DNA of 64,000 nucleotides, taken from Lachnospiraceae bacterium. GTDB lineage: Bacteria > Bacillota > Clostridia > Lachnospirales > Lachnospiraceae. Numbering within the stretch: position 1 is the first letter of the stretch; every line of letters starts with the position of its first letter. Positions 1 to 8,140 of this stretch are shown here, in pieces. The stretch covers positions 20,101 through 84,100 of the forward strand of contig JAGASK010000008.1 of the NCBI GenBank assembly GCA_017621815.1, given 5' to 3'. The position numbers and the translations under genes were made by a program. The notes below the pieces were generated by a model, which did no database searches, was not told where the DNA came from, and worked only from the letters and a program-made list of their open reading frames with translations.

Positions 1-933
1 CCTGTCTATCTTCCCTGCCCCTATATTCTGACCCGTATAGGTTGACATTGCCATACCCAGGGAATTATACGGCTGCTGCACCAGCTGCTCGATTCTGCTG
101 GTAGCCGTAAAAGCAGCAACCACCACGGAACCGAAAGTATTTACCACACTTTGCAGCACCACACAGGAAATGGCAATTAAAGAGGTTTGAAAAGCAAGGG
201 GAATTCCCATTCTGATGCACTGCCAGATAATATCCCATTCCGCTTTCATATGTTCTCTTCCTATTTTAAAATACGGATTTTTCCATATTGCAAACCAAAG
301 GCTGCCTACACCGGACAGAAGCTGGGAAATAATTGTGGCGATTCCTGCCCCTGCAACTCCCATATTCACAACCCTTACAAAAAACAAATCCAATACAATA
401 TTTAATATACTTGCCACTATCAGAAAATATAACGGTGTTTTGGAATCCCCTACCGCCCGCAGAATGGCTGCGATACAATTATAAAGCGCAACCGCAAAAA
501 CGCCTGCACACATAATCTGCATATACAATGCGGAATCATTCAGAATATTTTCCGGTGTATTCAAAAATGCCAGCAGCGGCTTCGCAAAGACAAAACCTAT
601 AATTCCCATTAAAGCCGCTGATACTATCATTATGTAAACAGCATTGGCAATGGCTTTCTTTACGCCTTCCCCGTTTCCTGCGCCGAAATACTGGGAAATT
701 ATAATACCAATGCCGTTTGCCATTCCGCCGCATAAAGAGAATATCAAAAAGTTCAGTGAGCCGGTAGCTCCCACAGCGGCTAAGGCATCCGCTCCAACAT
801 ATTTGCCTACAATCATGGAATCCACCATATTATAAAGCTGCTGGAAAACATTTCCCACTACCATGGGAAGCATAAACCATAACAACAAACCGGCGGGCTT
901 TCCTACCGTCATATCCTTTACATAACTTTTCAT
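1..933 (-). CDS. MATE family efflux transporter (3' end outside window)
   Basis: The reading frame runs leftward from an ATG at 933 and is open to base 1, giving the first 311 residues; the C-terminal part lies outside the window. The translation is a polytopic membrane protein with the MATE-type N-terminal half, including a GxxxxQQLYNMVDSxxVGxxVG stretch in helix 1 and a TGQNIGAGK-like segment near residue 305. MATE proteins export drugs or metabolites using Na+ or H+ gradients; the substrate cannot be read here. An AAGGAGAC ribosome site lies 7-8 nt before the ATG. It is the last gene in a leftward series and is separated by about 100 bp from the metallo-hydrolase gene upstream. Confidence 0.93.
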   Translation of the reverse strand, partial: MKSYVKDMTVGKPAGLLLWFMLPMVVGNVFQQLYNMVDSMIVGKYVGADALAAVGATGSLNFLIFSLCGGMANGIGIIISQYFGAGNGEGVKKAIANAVYIMIVSAALMGIIGFVFAKPLLAFLNTPENILNDSALYMQIMCAGVFAVALYNCIAAILRAVGDSKTPLYFLIVASILNIVLDLFFVRVVNMGVAGAGIATIISQLLSGVGSLWFAIWKNPYFKIGREHMKAEWDIIWQCIRMGIPLAFQTSLIAISCVVLQSVVNTFGSVVVAAFTATSRIEQLVQQPYNSLGMAMSTYTGQNIGAGKIDR

Positions 934-1031
934 ACTGCAAGTCTCCTTCAAAGCCTGTTATTAGCTTTTTTATAACACAGAAGCTTCTGAAGAACTATAA
1001 TAAAATGCTCTATTTTTTGTATAATTATCTT

Positions 1032-2048
1032 CTACTGTTCTTCCTCCCTGCCGCTTCTCCAGGTTTCGGAAGGAGCACAGTTAAAGGAAAGATTCTTTCC
1101 GTCGGAAGTCACTGCTATGCTTCCCTGCTCATCAGTACGAAAAACCTGTATTCCTCTTTTTCTCAAAGAATTCAATAATTCCGCATGGGGATGTCCGTAA
1201 GAATTCCCCTGGCCGCAGCTGATTATCACATACCGCGGATTCACTGCATCCAGAAAGGAATCACTGCCCGAACTGCTGCTGCCATGATGGCCTGCCTTCA
1301 TCACGTCTGCCCTCAGGTCAATGCCGTTTGACAGCATATCTTCTTCCGCTTCACTTTCCGCATCTCCTGTAAAAATAAAACGGTTCTCCCCATGGCAAAG
1401 AAGAATTCCCACAGATGCATTGTTATAATCCTCACCATAATCCCTGTTAGGGGCAATTATGGTAAAAGCGGCTTCTCCAAGCTGATAGGTTTCCCCTGAA
1501 ACAGGCGGTGTATTTTTGTATCCCTTATATTCCATTGCCATGACCACATCACGATATGCAGCGGTATCTCTTTCCACTTCCGGCATAATCACCTTATCAC
1601 AGTCAAATTTAGTGATAATTACATCCAGGCCTCCGATATGGTCCGCATCCGGATGGGTTCCGATTATATAATCCAGCTTTGAGACACCCTGTTTGGTTAA
1701 ATAAAGCTGTACGGCAGTGCCCTTACTGTTATCACCGGCATCAATCAGCATTGCATTCTCTCCGCATTTAATTAAAACCGAATCTCCCTGCCCCACATCA
1801 ATAAAATGAACCTCCAGAGACTCGACTGTTTCTGTTTTTAAGTCAGTTTCTGCATTTAAACCGTTTTCTGTTTCAGTACTTAAACTCCCGTATTCTGATA
1901 TATCGTCCTGTCCCCTGCCTGTTTTCTCTTTTTCTCCAAAGAGAACTCCTGCAGCCAGCCCCATAATAAACAGGCAAAGAAGCAGAAGATTTTTCCGCTT
2001 CTGCTTCTTTCGCCTTTTGCCGTATCTGTATCGTCTTTTATCCGTCAT
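1032..2048 (-). CDS. ComEC/Rec2-like metallo-beta-lactamase-fold hydrolase, membrane anchored
   Basis: A 338-residue protein with a very basic N-terminus, one hydrophobic helix at about residues 20-38 (signal anchor), a low-complexity acidic linker and then an MBL domain. The zinc motif THPDADH is at 131-137, FTGDAE at 226-231 and HHG at 254-256. This matches the stand-alone ComEC C-terminal-like family, usually predicted as extracellular nucleases or phosphodiesterases; the DNA-channel part of ComEC is absent. The start codon is 1 nt from the CotH stop, so translation is probably coupled and it belongs to the VTC-DUF4956-CotH operon. The actual substrate is unknown. Confidence 0.9.
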   Translation of the reverse strand: MTDKRRYRYGKRRKKQKRKNLLLLCLFIMGLAAGVLFGEKEKTGRGQDDISEYGSLSTETENGLNAETDLKTETVESLEVHFIDVGQGDSVLIKCGENAMLIDAGDNSKGTAVQLYLTKQGVSKLDYIIGTHPDADHIGGLDVIITKFDCDKVIMPEVERDTAAYRDVVMAMEYKGYKNTPPVSGETYQLGEAAFTIIAPNRDYGEDYNNASVGILLCHGENRFIFTGDAESEAEEDMLSNGIDLRADVMKAGHHGSSSSGSDSFLDAVNPRYVIISCGQGNSYGHPHAELLNSLRKRGIQVFRTDEQGSIAVTSDGKNLSFNCAPSETWRSGREEEQ

Positions 2049-2049
2049 T

Positions 2050-3843
2050 TTAACTGCCCGCTTTCTGGCTTTGTTTCATTTCGTCTTTCTCAGGCCTTTC
2101 ATTTTCTGCTCCGAATGCTCCGCCGCCATGTCCGCCGCGCCCTTGTCCCATGGGACCGCCGCCGAACATATTGCCGTTCATACTGCCCTTTCCGCCTGCT
2201 CCGTCTCCACCCTGCATACCCATAGTGCTGAGACTTATGGCAGATGCATCCACCAACTGCGTATCCTGATTTCTTTTTGCACTGTCTGCCGGGATTTCGC
2301 CCGAAAGCTGTTTTTCAACACTTTCCGCCCGAAGCAGCACGAAAGTCTCCAGAGTCTTAATTCCTTCTTCAAACTCACTGAAACTGTAAAATGCAGTGGT
2401 ATCCTTATCCACATAAGGAGCAATCACCGATTTGATTTTGGACAGCGTAGAAGTAAATTGCCCGCTGTTTACATATCCATCCACAATTTCCTGAAGATAG
2501 CTGTGGTAAAGTTCCTGATACTCCGGAATCTCCATCAGCTTACTGTACAGGGGGCTCTCCTGTTCCAGACTTCCGCCCATAGGCGTGTCAATGGCGCTGT
2601 TCACTGCCTCCGTAGCATCGGAATTCTGAAAACCGCCGAAAGCAAGATTTAAATCCCAGGGAAGTATTGTAAGCTGTCCGTTATTTTCATATAAGTAATA
2701 ATTGTGTTTCAAATTGCTGTAATAGCTGTCCATATTCACAATAAAAGTCTGTGCAGCAAAATATCTGAGACAGTCATCCACATTAACATACTTCTCCAGC
2801 TCTTCCCCTTCGCTCAGCTTCTTAAGGGCTTTAATTACGCGCATTTTATCCTCGTCATTGGGGTCAAAGGAAGCATTGTCAAAAATATCGCTGTAGCTTT
2901 CTGTTTCATCATCTGTATATACAAGGTCCGAACCGCCGCCGGATGAATCTCTTCCAAAGCCTCTGCCGTCACCGCCCGGGAAACCTTTTCCAAAATCTCC
3001 ACTGTCACCGCCCGGAAAATCGCTTCCAAAGCCTCTGCCGTCACCGCCCGGGAAATCTCTTCCAAAATCTCCGCCATTGCCGCCTGGGAAATCCATATTT
3101 TCCGGTTCCATATCACTTTCCGGCATTTCAAAAAGCTTCCCATTGTTCTCCGGCGCTTCAGCAGGTTCCCCGTTCCCTTCCGGTGCCCCGGAAGGCTTCA
3201 TGCCGCCTCCTGCCTGTGTGCTTTCCGGCTTATAAAGCTGTCCGCTGCCGCCGTAAACTCTTTCAAGAAAAGAATCCTCCATAGCTTCCAGTGCCAGATA
3301 ACATCCGAAATTCTCTCCGTTTACGGTAATATCGGCAAAGGCATAGTAAGGTGTTTCCACTCCGATATAATTGAAAATATCATATGCAATATATTCCTTC
3401 ACATAAGTGGCATCACTGAATATATTATTTAACACCAGTTTATCCAGCCCGTCCATGGACTTGTTCTTATCATAATGGTCAAATTCAATTTTAAAGCTGT
3501 ATCTGTCAGAATCCGAAGCTGCCACCTGACTTAAACTGGTATTTCCCTTTGTCCTGATTGCTGCATCCGTATATACAGTTCCGTTAATTGTCACATCACA
3601 CTGCTTATACTCCTCCGCAAGGGGATTTTCCAATATATCAGCCCAATCCTCATCTGAAATTTCAATTTCAACTTCCATTACCTGAAATTTATCAAACAGC
3701 TCTTCATATGGCATTCCCGTGACAGAACTCATTGCTTCCACTACAGCCTTATCCTGCGATAAATAAAGGAAAACTGCTGTAAATACTATTGCGCACACCA
3801 GCACTGCGGCTGCAATTCTGTCAAAAAACCTGCTGGAACTCAT
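2050..3843 (-). CDS. CotH kinase family protein with Gly/Asp-rich tandem repeats
   Basis: A 597-residue protein with an N-terminal membrane helix (about residues 10-28) followed by a CotH domain. CotH of Bacillus is a spore coat protein with an atypical kinase fold; the motif around NMDSYYSN (about residue 369) and PWDLNLAFGG (about 392-401) fits the catalytic region. Residues about 245-300 are imperfect repeats of the type FPGGDGRGFG, encoded by near-identical DNA repeats at about 2940-3110. A second Gly/Met-rich low-complexity tail ends the protein. The start overlaps the DUF4956 stop by 4 nt (ATGA). The CotH domain is probably outside the membrane; the phosphate acceptor is unknown, and a spore role is not proven by the sequence. 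Confidence 0.9.
   Translation of the reverse strand: MSSSRFFDRIAAAVLVCAIVFTAVFLYLSQDKAVVEAMSSVTGMPYEELFDKFQVMEVEIEISDEDWADILENPLAEEYKQCDVTINGTVYTDAAIRTKGNTSLSQVAASDSDRYSFKIEFDHYDKNKSMDGLDKLVLNNIFSDATYVKEYIAYDIFNYIGVETPYYAFADITVNGENFGCYLALEAMEDSFLERVYGGSGQLYKPESTQAGGGMKPSGAPEGNGEPAEAPENNGKLFEMPESDMEPENMDFPGGNGGDFGRDFPGGDGRGFGSDFPGGDSGDFGKGFPGGDGRGFGRDSSGGGSDLVYTDDETESYSDIFDNASFDPNDEDKMRVIKALKKLSEGEELEKYVNVDDCLRYFAAQTFIVNMDSYYSNLKHNYYLYENNGQLTILPWDLNLAFGGFQNSDATEAVNSAIDTPMGGSLEQESPLYSKLMEIPEYQELYHSYLQEIVDGYVNSGQFTSTLSKIKSVIAPYVDKDTTAFYSFSEFEEGIKTLETFVLLRAESVEKQLSGEIPADSAKRNQDTQLVDASAISLSTMGMQGGDGAGGKGSMNGNMFGGGPMGQGRGGHGGGAFGAENERPEKDEMKQSQKAGS
2940..3110. repeat. Tandem coding repeats in cotH-like gene
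   Basis: About five imperfect 30-39 bp units encode FPGGDGRGFG/FPGGDSGDFG-type peptides. On the plus strand the repeated words are ccgcccgggaaa and ttccaaaa(g/t)c. They are in frame and could vary in copy number between strains. Confidence 0.75.
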
Positions 3844-4511
3844 GACATATAATCTCCGTTGTAGCTGACTAAAACTGCGCTGTCCACGCCGTCTATTTCC
3901 GAAATTTCATTTACAAAGCCGGAGTCATCCCCTTTAAGACGCACCTCTAAAGTCATCTCAATTCCGGTCTTGGATACTGTCTTGGATTTTAACACCTGCT
4001 TTTTTACACTTTCCTTTATCTTATAAAGGGCCTTGGTTTCCCCTTCCTTATCAGCACAGTTAATTATCATAATATAAGGGTGGTCGCTGGTTTTACGGTT
4101 TACAAACACCCACAAAATCAGGCCCACAAATACGGAACCGAATACCGCAAGGGGAATCAGACCTGCTCCCAGTACAATGCCCACTGCAATTGACCAGAAC
4201 AAAAAGGCAATATCCATGGGCTCCTTAATAGCTGTCCTGAAACGCACAATGGAAAGAGCGCCCACCATACCCAGGGACAAAACAACATTGGAGGTTACCG
4301 CCAGAATCACCAGTGTGGTTATCATTGTCATTGCCATTAAAGACACTCCAAAGCTTGCCGAATACATAACGCCATTAAAAGTTTTTTTGTATATCCAGAA
4401 AATAAAAAGTCCCAGTGCAAAAGCAAGAGCCATTGCAATAATAAAATCCACTGCCGAAAAGCTTACGGCCTTTTCCAAAAATGATGATTTAAAAATGTCA
4501 TTGAATGTCAT
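3840..4511 (-). CDS. DUF4956 domain membrane protein
   Basis: A 223-residue integral membrane protein with about four hydrophobic helices in the first two thirds and a soluble C-terminal alpha/beta part ending in VDSAVLVSYNGDYMS. It fits the DUF4956 family, whose members commonly sit beside VTC and CotH genes. I chose the ATG at 4511 because AGGAGA lies 8-9 nt upstream; a longer frame from 4550 would overlap the VTC gene and lacks a better ribosome site. It is the middle gene of the three-gene unit, overlapping CotH by 4 nt. No biochemical function is established; a membrane partner for the VTC polymerase is an inference. Confidence 0.88.
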   Translation of the reverse strand: MTFNDIFKSSFLEKAVSFSAVDFIIAMALAFALGLFIFWIYKKTFNGVMYSASFGVSLMAMTMITTLVILAVTSNVVLSLGMVGALSIVRFRTAIKEPMDIAFLFWSIAVGIVLGAGLIPLAVFGSVFVGLILWVFVNRKTSDHPYIMIINCADKEGETKALYKIKESVKKQVLKSKTVSKTGIEMTLEVRLKGDDSGFVNEISEIDGVDSAVLVSYNGDYMS

Positions 4512-4524
4512 AATCTGATTTCTC

Positions 4525-5193
4525 CTATCCATATATTCTGCAGGCAGCATATTTACTGAAGGCTGATGCCTGTCTGTTCGGTACTCTTACTGCCTTTTCA
4601 ATAATCTCAGGCAGAAAAGCATCATATTTTACTTCCAAAATAATACATCCCGGTTCGGCAGGCGCTGTAAAATAAGGTTTTTCAAACAGCTTATTATGAT
4701 ATAAACCGGTTCTGATATTGCTGTCAAAAGTAATTCTTACATTTCCCGGACCATAAACAAAGGGCTCTCTTTCATAATCCACGATAACCCTGGGTCTTAA
4801 AAGCTGATACTGCATCTTTGCATACAATTCCTGCAAAAGAGGCTTATCCGAATTGCGGAGAAAAGAAATATCCCCGCTGCATATTTGTATTGTTTCCTCC
4901 TTAGTAAGAGGAGCCGACTGCTTGTCACACAAGCCATGAATCTTGCTTTTCTTTTCAAGCCGTATGTAATCCGTATCATCATTATAATAACGGATTCTGA
5001 ATTTTTCGCGCTTATCCACACCGTCCAGCTTTTCCCTCAGCGCTTTATCCGACAGATTATCAAAGTACAGGCTGTGTATCAGATATTTTCCGTCTGCTCC
5101 TGCGTGAGCATCCGGCTTTGTCAGCAATTTCAGCCTGCTTTTAATAACCAGATAATCCTCATAGGTAATCCGGTGCTTATATTCGTGCCGCAT
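4525..5193 (-). CDS. VTC domain protein (polyphosphate polymerase-like)
   Basis: A 222-residue soluble protein made almost entirely of a VTC domain. The first strand EYKHRITYEDY, RIRYYN, LEKKSKIHG, LRPRVIVDYER and ILEVKYDAF carry the alternating basic and acidic residues lining the triphosphate tunnel of VTC4-like polymerases, which make polyphosphate from ATP. No SPX or membrane part is present, so membrane coupling would have to come from the neighbouring DUF4956 protein. It is the first gene of the operon, with AGGAAGAG before the ATG. Polyphosphate synthesis is a family-based prediction. Confidence 0.88.
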   Translation of the reverse strand: MRHEYKHRITYEDYLVIKSRLKLLTKPDAHAGADGKYLIHSLYFDNLSDKALREKLDGVDKREKFRIRYYNDDTDYIRLEKKSKIHGLCDKQSAPLTKEETIQICSGDISFLRNSDKPLLQELYAKMQYQLLRPRVIVDYEREPFVYGPGNVRITFDSNIRTGLYHNKLFEKPYFTAPAEPGCIILEVKYDAFLPEIIEKAVRVPNRQASAFSKYAACRIYG

Positions 5194-5361
5194 TTTCTCT
5201 TCCTTTCTACTGTGTTTATTCCCGAAGTCAATGAGCCGGTGCGGTGCTTACACCTTCTCCTCCGGCTCAAAACGGTATTGTCAGTATACAGAAAAATTAT
5301 GTTTATTTTGTGTTCAAACAACGAAAAATTGTTTAATAAAATTTCTATTGCCATGAACTGC

Positions 5362-5392
5362 AAAATCCCGGAATTACTATTTCCGGGATTTT
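5362..5392 (-). terminator. Terminator after argS
   Basis: A perfect 12-bp stem, AAAATCCCGGAA paired with TTCCGGGATTTT, with a 7-nt loop, begins 4 nt past the argS stop and ends in a T run on the minus strand. Confidence 0.85.
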
Positions 5393-5396
5393 AAGG

Positions 5397-7166
5397 TTAC
5401 ATCCTCTCCGGGGCGGAAAAGCCCAGGACATCGATGCAGGTTTCCAGTATATCTCTGGTGAGCACAAGCAGTGCAATAAAACCTTCTTTTTTATTTTTAT
5501 CCTCTTCTGTCAGAATCTTTGTTTCATGATAGAAATGATTAAATGCATTGGCAAGGTCATAAATGTATGCGCAGACCTTATGAGGCGCCGTCTCTTCGCA
5601 TGCGTTTTCCATCATGGAATTGAATTTTGTAATTTCCAGCATCAGCGCCTTTTCTGATTCGCTGCAGGCTTCCTGTAATGCAGCAGCTTCCGGGGCTGTG
5701 CCGCCCTGCTCTTTATATTTGTTCAGGATGGACTTAATACGCACAATGGTATACAAAATATAAGGGCCGGTATCTCCTTCAAAAGATGTAAACTTGTCGA
5801 TATCAAAAATATAGTCCTTAGATGCCTGATTGGACAAATCACCGTACTTAATCGCGGAAAGGGCAACCGTTTTGGCAGTTTCCCTTGCCTCTTCTTCAGG
5901 CACTTCCCTGTTATCCGTAATTTTACGGTACATTTCCTCATTAATTTCATTAATCAGGGATTCCAGCCTCATAACGCCGCCTTCCCTGGTCTTAAATGGC
6001 TTGCCGTCTTTACCGTTCATAGTGCCGAAGCCCAGGAATTTCAGCCCTGTATCTTCTTTTACAAGCTTTGTTTTCCTTGCGCAGCGGAAAACCTGTTCAA
6101 AGTACAGGTCCTGACGCTTGTCCACCACATAAATGATTTCGTCAGGATGCAGATGATTCATACGCTCCAGAATCGTAGCCAAATCCGTTGTATTATAAAG
6201 AGAAGCGCCGTCTGACTTCAAAATCATACAGGGAGGAATTTCTTTGGTATCTGTTTCCTCCTTTACATCTACCACAAGGGCACCTTCGCTGATATACGCA
6301 TAGCCTTCATCCTTCATGTATTTTACCATGCCGGGAATCACATCATGTACGTCGGATTCTCCCTTCCAGAGGTCAAATTCCACATTCAGATTCTTATAAT
6401 TTTTCTTAAGGTCCGCAACAGATACATTTAAAATATGCTTCCAGAGAGCCCGATAGCCCCTGACTCCGCTTTGAAGCTTAAAGGTTGCATCCATTGCCTT
6501 TTCCTTATAAACAGAGTCTTCCTTGGATTTTCCGCTGGCAGTAGGATAAATTTCCTCAAGTTCCGAAATGGTAAAGGGCGGTTCCTCCGGATATTCTCCG
6601 GTATAAGCATCATCAAAATAAACAAGCGAAGGCTCCCTTTCCTTCAGTTCCGTAATAATCAGCCCCATTTGAAGTCCCCAGTCTCCCAAATGAATATCAC
6701 CGATTACCTCATGCCCTGAATACCGTGCAATTCTTTTAATGCTCTCTCCGATAATCGCAGAACGAAGATGCCCTACATGCAGAGGCTTTGCCACATTGGG
6801 ACCGCCGTAATCAATTATTATCTTTTTGGGTTTTTCAGGCATTTCCAGTCCGAACTTTGAATTTTCTGACATTTCTGTCAGATACTCCTTGACAACAGCT
6901 TCCTTCACCTTCAGATTTAAAAATCCGGGAGGCACTGCCGTTACCTCTGAAAACACTTTACTGTCCTTACATTTTTCAGCCACTTCACCTGCTATCATAA
7001 CAGGCGCCTTTTTATACAGTTTGGCTCCTGCCATAGCGCCGTTACACTGATATTCACAAAGGTCAGGACGATTTGAAAGGGTAACCTTGCCAAGCTCCCG
7101 CTCATACCCTGCCGCTTCAAAGGCCTGCTTCATTTCTTCCGAAATCAAATCCAGGAATTTTTTCAT
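5397..7166 (-). CDS. argS: Arginyl-tRNA synthetase
   Basis: Class I aminoacyl-tRNA synthetase of 589 residues that charges tRNA-Arg in the cytoplasm. The HIGH-type signature is in NVAKPLHVGHLRS (about 126-138) and the KMSK counterpart is the degenerate GKPFKTR near residue 390; many ArgRS lack a canonical KMSK. The N-terminal Add1 domain and C-terminal DALR anticodon-binding domain (YTIVRIKSIL to the end) are present. The ATG at 7166 is chosen because AAAAGGAG lies 7 nt upstream; a TTG at 7172 would be too close to that site. A strong promoter precedes it and a terminator follows, so it is probably monocistronic. Confidence 0.97.
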   Translation of the reverse strand: MKKFLDLISEEMKQAFEAAGYERELGKVTLSNRPDLCEYQCNGAMAGAKLYKKAPVMIAGEVAEKCKDSKVFSEVTAVPPGFLNLKVKEAVVKEYLTEMSENSKFGLEMPEKPKKIIIDYGGPNVAKPLHVGHLRSAIIGESIKRIARYSGHEVIGDIHLGDWGLQMGLIITELKEREPSLVYFDDAYTGEYPEEPPFTISELEEIYPTASGKSKEDSVYKEKAMDATFKLQSGVRGYRALWKHILNVSVADLKKNYKNLNVEFDLWKGESDVHDVIPGMVKYMKDEGYAYISEGALVVDVKEETDTKEIPPCMILKSDGASLYNTTDLATILERMNHLHPDEIIYVVDKRQDLYFEQVFRCARKTKLVKEDTGLKFLGFGTMNGKDGKPFKTREGGVMRLESLINEINEEMYRKITDNREVPEEEARETAKTVALSAIKYGDLSNQASKDYIFDIDKFTSFEGDTGPYILYTIVRIKSILNKYKEQGGTAPEAAALQEACSESEKALMLEITKFNSMMENACEETAPHKVCAYIYDLANAFNHFYHETKILTEEDKNKKEGFIALLVLTRDILETCIDVLGFSAPERM

Positions 7167-7251
7167 AACCAATCTCCTTTTACCAGATTTTTACTTTAAT
7201 CTCAATGAATTTATCCTACCATTATAAACCGCTTTCCGCAAGATTTGTCTT

Positions 7252-7280
7252 AGTATAATTTTAACTTTCAGTTTGTACAA
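7252..7280 (-). promoter_or_regulatory. Sigma-A-type promoter of argS
   Basis: On the minus strand, TTGTAC (7275-7280) and TATACT (7252-7257) are separated by 17 bp. The predicted leader is about 80 nt, too short for a T-box. Confidence 0.7.
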
Positions 7281-7364
7281 CCATTTCTATAGGGCGGACG
7301 CCCGACATGAAATAAGTTGTCGGAAATAACAAATATTTTTGTCAATCATATGTAAAGAGGCAGC

Positions 7365-8039
7365 TTATGAATGGCATGGCTGTTTCTTCCGGGCTTCCCT
7401 CTCCAGCTTTGAATAGATACATCCGCAATAATCCTGTCTGTATAAACCATACTCCGCAGACAATTCCACTGAACGTTTATATCCGTTCTTTTTCTTAAAA
7501 TCGGAGGGTAAAAATGCAATTCCATACTCTCCGGAAAGCTTCTGCCCTATTTCATTAATTTTAGCCGCATTTTTTAAGGGACTGATTGACAGCGTAGTGG
7601 TAAAATAATCCGCCTTCTGCTCCTTTGCCCGCAGTGCGGTTTCCCGAAGCCGCAGTTCAAAGCATGCAAAACATCTTTCTCCTCCTTCGGGGCACTGCTC
7701 CAGCCCTTTTATATGCTCAAAAAAACATTCCTTCCGGTAATCCCCTTCTATGATTTTTATGGGAAATGCATTCAGGCTCTCCCCCGAATCCTTCCTGACA
7801 GACAACTGCCTGTTAAATTCCCCTATCAGCCTTTTCTGCTCTTCCACCCGTCTGAAATATTCCTCATCCTCCGTAATATTGGGATTAAAATAAAACACAG
7901 TAATACAAAAAAAGCTGCGAAGATATTCCAGGACATAACTGCTGCAGGGTGCACAGCAGCTGTGCAGAAATAAATGCTTCCCGTAATTTCCCGAATCCGA
8001 CAATATTTTATCAAGCTCTTTAGAATAATTAACCGCCAT
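7365..8039 (-). CDS. queH: Epoxyqueuosine reductase QueH
   Basis: A 224-residue protein of the QueH (DUF208) family, which reduces epoxyqueuosine to queuosine in tRNA. The cysteine motifs are all visible: HSCCAPCSS near residue 26, CFACFE near 121 and DYCGCIYS near 206; these bind the 4Fe-4S cluster and the second metal. Length is typical. GAGGAAA precedes the ATG. It lies between purA and argS in the same direction, with an inverted repeat in the purA-queH gap. Confidence 0.95.
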   Translation of the reverse strand: MAVNYSKELDKILSDSGNYGKHLFLHSCCAPCSSYVLEYLRSFFCITVFYFNPNITEDEEYFRRVEEQKRLIGEFNRQLSVRKDSGESLNAFPIKIIEGDYRKECFFEHIKGLEQCPEGGERCFACFELRLRETALRAKEQKADYFTTTLSISPLKNAAKINEIGQKLSGEYGIAFLPSDFKKKNGYKRSVELSAEYGLYRQDYCGCIYSKLEREARKKQPCHS

Positions 8040-8071
8040 GATATTTCCTCATTCCTTCCACATAAAAAGTA

Positions 8072-8110
8072 CATCACACAAAGGATTTTCTGTCAACCCA
8101 TTGTGTGATG
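8072..8110. repeat. 10-bp inverted repeat upstream of queH
   Basis: CATCACACAA (8072-8081) and TTGTGTGATG (8101-8110) are exact complements 19 nt apart in the gap between purA stop and queH start. There is no T run, so it may be an operator or leader hairpin rather than a terminator. Confidence 0.5.
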
Positions 8111-8140
8111 CACTTGTAAATTCCGGTTTTGTATTTTATT

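Noticed and set aside
7173-7364. Possible T-box upstream of argS
   Set aside because: The promoter leaves a leader of only about 80 nt and no T-box core or specifier loop is seen.
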